A stretch of 64,000 nt of DNA from the NCBI GenBank assembly GCA_036925085.1, contig JAUPFP010000003.1, positions 3,215,001 through 3,279,000 of the forward strand, written 5' to 3'. The notes beneath the pieces are model-generated. The model had not been told where the DNA came from. It ran no database searches and saw only the letters and a list, made by a program, of their open reading frames with translations. The position numbers were made by a program, and so were the translations under genes. Origin of the DNA: Brachycybe producta. Taxonomy: Eukaryota > Arthropoda > Diplopoda > Playtdesmida > Andrognathidae. Positions within the stretch are counted from its first letter, which is position 1; the number at the start of each line of letters is the position of its first letter. Positions 10,799-20,700 of this stretch are shown in pieces.

Positions 10799-11036
10799 AT
10801 ACCTTTGACACACAGTTAAATGCATTTAAATATTAAACACGTTCTACAGAGCCCTGTGAAGGACAAACAAACAATATGTCGAATTCAATTTATTCAGTTT
10901 TTAATCTGAAAATATTGAGTTAATACTTAAATATAAATATATAAACTATTGATAAAATATTGATTTAGTAATTTCAATTTGAAATATTAATAATAAAAGT
11001 TAATTTTTATTTGGGTTCATGTCCTTAACTGGATAT
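10799..11036 (+). repeat. family B copy, 3' shortened
   Basis: It starts ATACCTTTGACACACAG and runs through GAGCCCTGTGAAGGACAAAC, GAATTCAATTTATTCAGTTT and TCCTTAACTGGAT, then stops. An inverted copy lies at 11807-12125, and together they form the arms of a 1.3-kb inverted structure. Confidence 0.85.
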
Positions 11037-11132
11037 ATTATAAGTAAATGCCTTATATTAGAAGTAATGAATGCTATCAGTGATTGCCTCCCGTTAAGGG
11101 GCACATATAGAAGTTTACAGAAGAAAAAAAAC

Positions 11133-11505
11133 TTTTACCTGGTTTTAAAGTAAACGTCTCCTTGAACAGTTGATTATTTTGTTTTTCAGAAGAAAAATTA
11201 AGAAAACATGAAAGTAGTTTAGAAACTAGAAAGGTAGCGCAATCACTTACGGGTATTTTCATGTTGATATCGTTCAAAATAAACTTGTTTTAGGCAAAAA
11301 AATTAAAAAAATATCGTCTGCTTGAAGTTGGGTCATTTTCAAACTCAAATAAAAAGCTTATTTTGAAAGATATCAATATGAAAATATACTTAAGTGATTG
11401 CGCTACCCTTCTAGTTTCTAAAATGCTTTCATGTTTATCCTAATTTTGCTTCTGAAAAACAAAATAATCAACTGTTCAAGAAGACGTTTACTTTAAAACC
11501 ACCGT
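11133..11505. repeat. full-length family C foldback
   Basis: About 370 bp, inverted over nearly its whole length around 11319. The outer sequence GGTTTTAAAGTAAACGTCTC is mirrored at 11484-11503. Inner blocks AAACTAGAAAGGTAGCGCAA and TATCGTTCAAAATAAAC are mirrored by the usual right arm. This is the clearest complete family C unit in the window. Confidence 0.85.
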
Positions 11506-11589
11506 AAGTATGTTTTCATTTTTAATATCTTTCAAAATAAACTTTTTATAGACAAAAATTTAAAAAAAATATCGCCTCGATCATTTTCA

Positions 11590-11720
11590 AACTCAAATAA
11601 AAAGCTTATTTTGAAAGATATCAATACGAAATACCCTGAAGAGATTGAGCAACTCTTCTAGTTTCTAAAACACTTTGAAATTTCTGAAATGAAGAATAAT
11701 CAGTAAGACTCGGATTTTTA
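11590..11720 (-). repeat. family C arm fragment
   Basis: CTTATTTTGAAAGATATCAA followed by CTTCTAGTTTCTAAAACAC; right arm only. Confidence 0.75.
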
Positions 11721-11775
11721 TGCAAATATATAAAAAAATATTTCTCAATTTGTAGGCCGAGTGAGGCTCCATTTA
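11706..11775 (+). repeat. family F end fragment
   Basis: GACTCGGATTTTTATGCAAA then TATTTCTCAATTTGTAGGCC matches one end of family F (45530-45600). Confidence 0.7.
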
Positions 11776-11806
11776 CACTTAAAAACCCACCTTAAGGATG
11801 TTTAAG

Positions 11807-12125
11807 CTATACCTTGTACACAGTCATGAGTTTAAATGAATTCAAATTAAAAGTGTTTAGGGTGAATTATACGGAATCCAGTTAAGGACATGAACTAAAT
11901 AAAAATTGACTTTAATTATTAATATTTGAAATTGAAATACTAAATCAATATTTTTGCCAATCATTTATTAAAATTTAATTATTAAGTATTAACTCAATAT
12001 TTTCAGATTAAAAACTGAATATATTGAATTCGACATATTGTTTGTTTGTCCTTCACAGGGCTCTGTAGAAACACGTTTATTATTTAATTGCATTTAAATT
12101 ATCAGGTGTGTTTACTAGGTATTAA
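11807..12125 (-). repeat. family B copy, inverted
   Basis: It runs from ATACCTTGTACACAGTCATG through ATCCAGTTAAGGACATG and CCTTCACAGGGCTCTGTAG to CTAGGTAT. About 315 bp; no open frame. Confidence 0.85.
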
Positions 12126-12629
12126 ATCTTCTTAGAATATTGTTTCTGAAAAATAAGTTGTTCAACCATACATTTGGCTCACAGTGTACATTTTACAAGC
12201 CTCCGAAATGGCCATAAAAAGACATGATACAACATTGACTACCCACTTAGCGGTTGATCATATAAGATGGACTTCAATACTTAACATCCATTCCACACCA
12301 CCCCCCCCCCCCCCGCCTCTTCCCTTTAACCTCCTCCACCTCACCCGCTATTTCCTTCTCCTACACATCTCCCCCCGCCCAGCCCACTTTAACTTCCGTA
12401 TAATGATTTGATGGGCAAATGCGTAAACACAGCGTCCATCCACACACTGACCATCAACAACCAAAAAAAAAAATAACCTTAGATAACTGATTCACTTGGC
12501 CGATAAATTGTTTGGTCGTGGTCAGTAGGAGATAGCGAACACACACACATACATACATAGGAGGCCCCAATAGACATATATACAACCATAAGACACATAG
12601 ACATTGAGAAACCATGAGAAAAGGTGGAC
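12126..12629. other. unassigned stretch with C16 run
   Basis: A pyrimidine-rich block with a C homopolymer at about 12299-12314. No gene was recognised. Confidence 0.4.
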
Positions 12630-12900
12630 ACACACGAGAGAGAGAGAAATAGAGAGAAAGAGAGAGAGAGAGAAAAAGAGAGAGAGAGAGAAAAATAGAG
12701 AGAAAGAGAGAGAGAGAGAAAAAGAGAGAGAGAGAGAGAAAAATAGAGAGAAAGAGAAAAAGAGAGAGAGAGAGAGAGAGAAAAAGAGATAAAGAGAGAG
12801 AAAAAGAGAGAGAGAGAGGCAGAGAGAAGAGAGAGAGAGAAAGAGAGAGAAAAAGAGAGAGAGAGGCAGAGAGAAGAGAGAGAGAGGCAGAGAGAAGAGA

Positions 12901-12932
<32 letters not shown>

Positions 12933-12980
12933 AAGAGAGAGAAAAAGAGAGAAGAGAGAGAGAGAGAAAGAGAGAGAAAA

Positions 12981-13022
<42 letters not shown>

Positions 13023-13160
13023 AGAGAGGGAGAGAGAAGAGAGAGAGAGAAAGAGAAAGAAAGAAAGAGAGAAAGAAAGAGAGAGAGAAAGAAAGAGAGA
13101 GAGAAAGAGAGAGTGAGAGGAGAGAAAGAGAGAGAGAAAGAGAAAGAAAGAGAGAAAGAA
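12630..13160 (+). repeat. (AG)n-rich microsatellite block
   Basis: About 530 bp of GA with AAAAG, AAATAG and GGCAG interruptions that themselves recur with longer period (for example AGAGAGGCAGAGAGAAGAG). The long leucine/serine-rich frames on the opposite strand are a by-product. Confidence 0.97.
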
Positions 13161-13476
13161 TAACAAGAGTGACCATTTGTGTTTGATTGTGATTTTCAGT
13201 GTTGACCACCATTAACAATTAGATGAAGAGAGAGAAAAAAACAAGTTTGCTTACGTCATAAAATGGTCATCTCATTAAATTACACACAAACACTCAACAT
13301 TTGTTATAATATAACATATGTTATTTATATATAAGCACTTTATATAAGTGTCCATTATTATTAAACATCATTATTATTATTCATTAATATCTTTTCTGCT
13401 GTGTTTATAGTCTTCAGTTTTTTTTTTTGGGGGGGGGGGGGGGGGTGCAAAATGAAGAAAAAATTGAAATGTTTTT
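13161..13476. other. unassigned stretch with poly-G
   Basis: AT-rich. It ends in a T run followed by about 17 G residues (13429-13445). Confidence 0.45.
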
Positions 13477-13918
13477 TAGAGGTGGGACGAATCCTAAATT
13501 TTCTCGAATCCGAATCCTAAAAGGTTCTCGGATCTCTCGAATCCTTCAAATATAAGAATCCTATATTATTCATTAAGAAGATACAAATAAATGAAATAAT
13601 ATTAAATATTAAATTATTAATAATAATAAAACACAGTGTGGCGGCACTCAGGGTCAGGCCACAAGGTGATCCATTGGTGATCCCCGGATAACCACCGAAA
13701 TTGCCAACAATCGCCGGGGTTTTTTTGTTAGTGAACCGCTTCTATTGGACGTCAATTGGAGTTAAAAAAAAAAACATTTTTACCAAAGTTTTTAACAGTT
13801 TTTCTTTTAAAGGTTAAGATTCGAAAGATTCGAAAAGACGAAAAAAGCGCGAGAAGATTCGAGTTTTCGAATCTCGAATATTTTTCAAGATTCGCCGGAT
13901 TCGAATGTCCCATCCCTA
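13477..13918 (+). repeat. hAT-like MITE, copy 2
   Basis: Starts TAGAGGTGGGACGAATCC and ends GAATGTCCCATCCCTA. The right flank is gttttttt and the left flank gttttt, compatible with an 8-bp duplication blurred by the T run. About 440 bp, non-coding. Confidence 0.82.
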
Positions 13919-14082
13919 GTTTTTTTATATAAAAAAACTAGAAGGGTGCTAAAATCACCCTCTAAATCACTTAATGGGATTGGAAGATGTTATTCGGGTT
14001 GCTAATCGAAAGAATTTCCGTATAAGCAATTAGTGTCCTACATTGCTTCTATCAGTCGCAACAAAAGTAGGCATTCTTCAAG
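13919..14082. other. spacer with short family C remnant
   Basis: AAAAACTAGAAGGGTGCTAA at about 13930 resembles the family C core; nothing else was recognised. Confidence 0.4.
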
Positions 14083-14290
14083 ACAGGCAATTAGAAAACA
14101 AGATGAACAGAAGTTGGCTCCACCCTTTTCATGACGAATGGCAACTTCTAATTGGTTTGTTGTGTGGTTCGACGTTGAAAAGGGCGGAGAGCATGTGACG
14201 TCAGACTGCATAACCAACCAATTAGAAGTTGCCGTTCGTCATAAAAAGGGCGGAACCAACTTCTGTTCATCCTGCTTTCTAATTGCCTGT
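14083..14290 (+). repeat. ACAGGC MITE, type 1
   Basis: 208 bp. Flanks ttcttcaag (14074-14082) and ttctccaag (14291-14299) match at 8 of 9. Central GGGCGGAGAGCATGTGACGT with an extra GA. Confidence 0.92.
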
Positions 14291-14299
14291 TTCTCCAAG

Positions 14300-15009
14300 T
14301 CATCTAAGGATATTTTTACTGGTGCTACCTCCTAGCGACTTCCACTCCAGGCAACACGCCAAACAAGGAACCAACCTAAAAGCCAACACTTGGCATTTAT
14401 ATGAAAAGAAAAGATGTTTGGCCTAATGATCCGGCCAACACTGTGCGAGCACCTCTATCTTTAACACCATTTGACCCTGTCTCCATCGAATGGCGACCAT
14501 TCGATGAACGATACGGAGCAAGAAGTGGACGGATTGCAATGGATTCCTTGAAAAGGATGAAACTCTCTAGAAAGGTGGTTGCCACTGCTCTTGCTGGGGT
14601 ACTTTGCCTCCTCCCCCCCCCCAGTGGTGCCTTCGAACTATCTAGAAGTTCAATACGAAACCACAATGCCGTTTCTTGTTGAATACACTTTATAAACTTT
14701 GTACCAGAAACATACTACAAAGTGAATTGTTACATTAAAGATCGAAGAGTTGAAGTGTCCCATAGGCCCATTTTTTTTTAAATTGAGAAATATGAATGGA
14801 CAAAGAACATTGCAGAGCATGTGCAACCAGGTCAAAGCAACCTTACTCCGACGGATATCCCTTTTAAGTGTTCCCAAAACAGGTTTGCAAACAGGGCAGA
14901 GGGGGGGTGGAAATGGCAGTGAGTCATGGACCCCCCCCAGGCTAGCATTTACAGAGGATCATGAAATGCTGGATGTTACAAGTGTGTTTAACCATTGATT
15001 CCGCTATTG
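14300..15009. other. unassigned, somewhat GC-richer stretch
   Basis: Both strands are open for about 280 bp at 14397-14682 (93 and 89 residues). Neither translation shows a family I recognise, and each contains a low-complexity proline or glycine run from a C9 tract. It could be the remnant of an exon or simply less AT-rich DNA. No splice or start context singles out one frame. Confidence 0.3.
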
Positions 15010-15185
15010 GCTTTACTCCATGGCCCAACAATAACTGAACCTGTCATCATTGACCGATAGTATGATTGTTGGGCCAACATATATATTTTTGCAACATTGG
15101 GCCAACATTAAGTGGGCCAAATGCTGTGCCAACAACGTAAATTTGTACATTAGACCAACATGTTGTGCTATACTGGAAAACCGTA
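15010..15185. repeat. GGCCCAACA inverted and direct repeats
   Basis: ATGGCCCAACAATAACTGAA near 15019 is mirrored by ATGATTGTTGGGCCAACAT near 15061. TTGGGCCAACAT recurs near 15090 and, decayed, near 15113 and 15147. It looks like a small foldback element with extra copies of its end. Confidence 0.55.
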
Positions 15186-15243
15186 GTGATTGTGCGAAAT
15201 GACTAATTTTCTACTTTTGACAAAAAAAACATAATAGTATAAA

Positions 15244-15439
15244 TGTTCCTGTCAATCTGCGGTATCAGTCAATCTGGAAACTGCCTAGGCAATCTGCAAA
15301 AACCACCAAACTGCTAGTGAATCTGCAAAATGCAATCCATTTTAGGCGTTGAATTTTGCAGATTCACTAGCAGGTTGGTGGTTTTGCAGATTGCCTAGGC
15401 AGTCTACAGGTTGACTGATTTCGGAGATTGACAGTAACA
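15244..15439. repeat. palindromic MITE, family 4, copy 2
   Basis: About 196 bp, colinear with 7623-7824. Inner blocks CTGCCTAGGCAATCTGC and CTAGTGAATCTGCAAAA are mirrored. The flanks are ATATA-rich. Confidence 0.85.
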
Positions 15440-16027
15440 TACATATATATATATGGATTACAATAATGTAAATAAAAAACGAAAGAAGAAAAGAAGCACT
15501 GAGTGGATCTAAGCTTCTATTCTTTAGCTTTTTTTTTCGGGGAGAGAGAGAGAGTGAAAGTGAAAGGACCTTTTTTTATTCCTTTCTTTCTATCTTATTT
15601 GCTTTTAATACAATGCAATCTCTAATGTAGTAGAATAGAATAGAAAACAGAGAGAGAGAGAGAGAAAAGGTGGTTGCATTTGGTATTAACAAGCACGGCC
15701 ATTAATCTGAGCGCTAATACCTACAAGTATAATCCATTACAGCTAAAATGCGTGCAACTCTTGAACCACTTAGAGCACTTAGGCCCCCTTAGCTTAGCTT
15801 TTCTTCTTTTTTTTTCTTTCTCTAGTTCTTCTTCACTTAGCATTATATTAGACAGAAAATTGCATTATATATATTACTCCATATGGTGTTTTTTTCTTTC
15901 TTCAACTGTTGTTGTGTTTCATCATTAAACACATACAAACGACTGATATATTTTATTAGAAAACATAAAATATCTGTTTCTTTAACAATCTTATTCGAAA
16001 GACTCGAAATATTAACTATATTGTCTT
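15440..16027. other. unassigned stretch
   Basis: Short GA runs near 15543 and 15650 and a T-rich block near 15805. No gene was recognised. Confidence 0.4.
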
Positions 16028-16330
16028 ATACCTAGTAGACGCCTGATAATTTAAATGCATTTAAATAATAAACGTGTTTCTACAGAGTCCTGTGAAGGAC
16101 AAACAAACAATATATTGAATTTAATTAATTCAGTTAATAATCTGAAAATATTGAGTTAATATTTAAATATATAAACTATTGACAAAATATTGATTTAGTA
16201 TTTCAATTTTAAAATATTAATAATAAAGTCAATTTTTATTTGGGTTCATGTCCTTAACTGGATTCCGTATAATTCACCTATAAACACATTTAATTTGAAT
16301 TCATTTAACTCATGACTGTGTACAAGGTAT
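16028..16330 (+). repeat. family B, first of a head-to-tail pair
   Basis: It runs from ATACCTAGTAGACGCCTG to GTGTACAAGGTAT, about 303 bp. The next copy starts one base later at 16332. Confidence 0.88.
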
Positions 16331-16331
16331 T

Positions 16332-16454
16332 ATACCTAGTATACACACCTGATAATTTAAATGCATTTAAAATAATAAACGTGTTCTACAGAGCCCCGTG
16401 TAGGACAAACAAATATATCAAATTCAATTAATTCAGTTAATAATCTGAAAATAT
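16332..16454 (+). repeat. family B, second of the pair, left part
   Basis: From ATACCTAGTATACACACCTG to CTGAAAATAT, where the LTR retrotransposon begins. The rest of this copy resumes at 27935. Confidence 0.9.
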
Positions 16455-17302
16455 TGTAACATCCCCGTTTCCGTCGGGTTAGTAGAGTGATCTCTGCTAG
16501 CCATCTAGAAGTGTCGAGTGGATGTTGATGATTAAGTCTTTCGGTCTATTGGCTCCTGTGTTGCTACTTAACCACCAGGGACACAAGGGTCGGTACCTCA
16601 GGAGACCTGTGGTAGAGAATATTGTAGAGATGTCGTCTTACACTCGGCTGCTGGAGACTTCGTTGTCCGGTGGAAACATCGGCTACGTGGCGGCTATAAT
16701 TCTAAGTCCCACTCCCATAAAATGACTGAGTCCACACATTGAATTCGTATGATGAAAATGCTCTTTTATTCAATAAACAGAGAGTCCTGTAGATTGAGAG
16801 ATATCGCATCGGTCTTAAGCATAAAGACGGTCTGTCCGATCTGCCTGATCTATCCGATCTGTCCTCTCAATCTACAACCTCTTGTATTTATACTCCAAAT
16901 ACAATATAAACATCTGATTATGATAACAAAGGCTCCAGGTGTGTCCAAGTCTCTTGGACACACTCGGACCTAGAAGTGAACTATCACTTGACAAGAAAAC
17001 GAAAACATCTATAAGATGTATAAATTATAACAATACAGAAGGATGTACGATCATCCTCCTATTAACAATTTGTAAAGATTCTCACGTCCAAAAGTTCTGC
17101 ATCGATGGTTCTTCTAGGATCTATCCTATTAACCATCGATGTAGTACTTTTGGGCTATTCTTCTCATCTTGGAGGGCAGGGAGTCATCGTCGTAATGACC
17201 TCCCGGCCACCCCCAAGCATGAGGTGAGAACCTTTCATCGATACAACTTGATTACAGGGTGTTTACAAAAACGGACGAATTCCAAACGGTGAATTCGTTA
17301 CA
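16455..17302 (-). repeat. 3' LTR of the retrotransposon
   Basis: 848 bp, bounded by TGTAAC...GTTACA, a 6-bp inverted repeat. It appears base-for-base identical to 27087-27934 (constant offset 10632; the short open frames in both are the same). On the minus strand TATAAATA at 16892-16885 and AATAAA at 16770-16765 give a promoter and a polyadenylation signal about 115 bp apart. That places U3 in roughly 17302-16860. Confidence 0.95.
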
Positions 17303-17308
17303 CCCCCC
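17303..17308 (-). other. polypurine tract next to 3' LTR
   Basis: On the minus strand AACTAGTTGGGGGG abuts the LTR start TGTAAC. A G6 tract directly at the LTR edge is the expected plus-strand primer site, although it is short. Confidence 0.7.
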
Positions 17309-17747
17309 AACTAGTTTAAGAGTACGTCCCTGTACTCTCAAAAAGCTAACTATTAAAAATACCCGTTGGTATAAAAATCTATACGATAAAAATTATAAAT
17401 CCCGTTGGATAATAAAATTTAAAAATCACAACTCGTGATATTAATAGCATCTCGCTATTTTAAAAATTCCCGCTTGGAATTAAAACAATTCTAAAAATTG
17501 ACAAATAGGCGAAAACCTATCAAATTACAAAAGGGACAATCCCCTAATATAAAAACTTCTATAACAACGCAGGCAACTGCCTTAAAAACTACGAAAAATT
17601 CTAGACAACGGTCTATAAAAATAAATGCGAACGTGCATTAAAAATACAAAATACAAAAGTATAAAACACAATACTTAAAATACTAAAACAAACGAACGAA
17701 CAAGTATACAGGCGATACTTGTGAAGAATCGGTTCACTTTCCGTAAC
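17309..17747 (-). other. non-coding 3' region of the retrotransposon
   Basis: About 440 bp of AT-rich sequence between the pol stop and the purine tract, with no long frame. Confidence 0.7.
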
Positions 17748-20700
17748 CTAATATTCCGCTTCAGCCCATCCGTTGGCAGGACTCTCGGGACTTCTTCGGA
17801 GGGCTCCTTCTAAGATGATGGCAGCGTCCGATGACCCTCTGCACTGTCGGTAGCTCCTGCGACCCTCCGCATAGCTAGTGGCAGCGTCAAATAATAGGTG
17901 GGGTCGATCATCATGAAAATGCGGACAGCGTACGGGACGTCCTGTCAGGCGAATGCTGGCCTGCGGACTCCACTGTAGAAAAGTGCGTGTCCACTTCATG
18001 ATTCCGTCTTCGACCTCCCGGATTCTGATGTCTTCTTCGTAATGAAAGACCATGATGTCTCGGTGCTCTACAGCGATGACGAGGATGGTGGGCCGGCTGC
18101 AGACAACCAGTCCGATGAGAAAGGTCTTCGGACCTTTCGGGATACGGTTTCTTGGCGGTGTCTCATCCCATTCGAAGAGCCCCAAGTAAAGCTGATGTCT
18201 CGGCGTCCTTTTTCGCTGCCAGTGTACACAGAGATTGTTCAGCGTGGTCTCATCTCCTCTGGTACTCCGGTGTGGATGCGCGATGTTCCTGGGGCCTGAA
18301 GTCTCCATGGAGTCCGTTGGAGTCTTTACTACAGACCCCAGGCGCTCCTTTACTGGTCTCTTCGGTATGGCCCCTGTCGCTTGACTTGGTTCTATCTTGG
18401 GCTCGTCGGTCGTCTCCATTTTTGTTTCTGATCCAACTTTGATGGTCACAGGAGACGTTATGGAAGCCCTAGGACTCCCAGGAGCTTCCTTATCGCTCCT
18501 GACGGTAGTCTTTGGCTCCATCATCGTGATGTCATCTCGGTATAGCCCTGACTCACGAGGGCGGACATCTCTCAATACGACGGTATTCTTCGGCGCTTGA
18601 TGAAAGAAGCTTTTTACTTCCGATCTCAATTGGGTTCGCAGGCCCCTGCTGGGCCGGTTTCGCTCGACGAGAGGCCTTGGCTGCCTCCAGCGCCGAACTC
18701 CGCGGACCAACAGGTCTTCTGTGGGGCCCGAGTTGCCAATTTCGATTGGAAGGGCGGTCCCCTTACAATCCATAATGCGGCCGTCGTATAATATGATACG
18801 CTCCCCATCAAAGGTTTCGTAGACCTGATCCACCAATGCCAACCCTCGGAGGTGGTACTCGACCGCGATGTCGACCAATAACCTCAGCTGCGCATGGTAG
18901 TTGTCTCTTGGATCCTCCATGACGGTAATTTCTTTATGTTCTGAAGTCGCGAGTTTAGCATATATCTTGGGAGGAGGAGGAACAGCGGTTTCAACTCCTC
19001 TGGCCTCTTCTTCAGGCCTGGCCCCTGGGAGCTCCTCATCATCGGTGTCGATATACAGGACATCGTTGTCCTCGTCATGGGTATTTCGAATGGTGATGAC
19101 GGGTCCCTGCGTCAGACTCTCGACGACTCTTTTTGGAGGGAGGTGGGCATCGCAGGACTCCGCGAGCCCTGCCTCTCGACGCTTCTTTGCCTCCCTGTGT
19201 CGCTTGCTCAGCTTATTTTTCTTGCGCTGATTAGGTTCGATGACAGGAGCGGCTGCAGGACATTCTACTGGAGCAGGTCTTTTTAGAGTATGGAGGCGGT
19301 CCTTCGTTTTGACGGCTTCCGGCTCTACCAACTCCTGATATGCCTTCTCTGCATCTTTCAGGGCTTGGCTTCTGGGCACATACCGCCCTTTACTGTCCCA
19401 AATCTCATTTAGACTTCTGTGTGGGACGGGTGGTCTGTTCCTACGACCGTGGCGCTCCCAATCCGCAGGGGTCCACTCGCTGGTGTCGTTTGGATCACCT
19501 TCTTTGCCCCAGTTCTTTGGTTCTGCGCCTCCGGGAGCAAACTCTCCGGGTCTGATGGCGTTAAAGAAGTTGGGCTGACCGGCCCCGACGACTCCTGGCA
19601 GAATCTTTTCCGACTGCCGCTTCTTTTGTTGCTTAGTCAGGCTTGGAACAATCGCGTGGTCCCATAATCCATCTTCGATCTCTTTTTCCAGCGCCACTGC
19701 TGCTGTATCGAAGATCAGCTTGGATCCGCCTTCTATCGGCACGATGGAGCTTGGTCTGATTTCGTTTTGCCGTTCAAAATATCGTCCTCTTTTGTGGGCA
19801 CGACCCTGCAAGGTGGGCCCACGGACACCGTGACCCCAACCCTGCCTGGTAGTGGCCACTTCTTCGTAGAGATTCTCCAACGGCGACTGCATAGTCGTAC
19901 TTCTTTTCGAAAAAGACAAAGGAAAAGTGTTTGGATCTCGGAGCCCGAAATTTACATGCTTTTCTTGGCTCCTTCTTACCTCTTTCGATCCATCTTTAGA
20001 TTTTTCCTCGTTCTCTTTGTTGAAGATTTGCACAAACAAAATAAAACTCCCGATATTTTTCGCGATTAAAGAAAATTTACTCGATGTCTTCGTGAAACAA
20101 TCCAAATAAAAACGATAACGCTTCGAAAAATGGCCGATAACGGTAAAGAAGTCTAGGATATGATAAAGATGCCAAAAAATAGTGCCGGTACATGTGGATA
20201 GCACATGGGCACAACTGTCAGTTGTGAAGAAGATAAACAATAGGACCCGGATCCATAGTGGTGCGAGGCTAGTAGACATTTCACTTAATGTATCCCTCCG
20301 CCCACGTGTTTCTTCTATGCTTGGTAGCGTCATTGACCGCTCCCTGTTTACTTCCTCATTTGGGACGTCATTTCCATCTGTGGCGTCACTAGCATCGATA
20401 TCATCGTCCATTTTTGTTGTTTCATCGATAACTTCCGCGTTTTTCACCTCCATTTGAAATTCCATCGGCGAATTTACATCTTTTTCGTCGATTTTCATCG
20501 TTTCTTTAGGAATTTCGCTGATTTCTTCAACAAATCCAATGGTTTCCATGGTAAAATTCGTCTTGTTACCATATTCTCTGGTGAATTTCATCGCATCTTC
20601 GCCAGGTAAGTATGAGAACTGCTGCTGGTTATCGTCTGCTGCCATTTTTCTTCTAATTTCGACGTTACGGTCAGAATGCTTTCGGATTGCTTTCGTAATT

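Noticed and set aside
12454-13218. Leucine/serine-rich open frames of 254 and 214 residues
   Set aside because: They are translations of the AG/CT microsatellite, with no start context or complex sequence.
16522-17292. Three plus-strand frames repeated at 27154-27924
   Set aside because: They lie in the LTRs on the antisense strand and recur only because the LTRs are duplicated.
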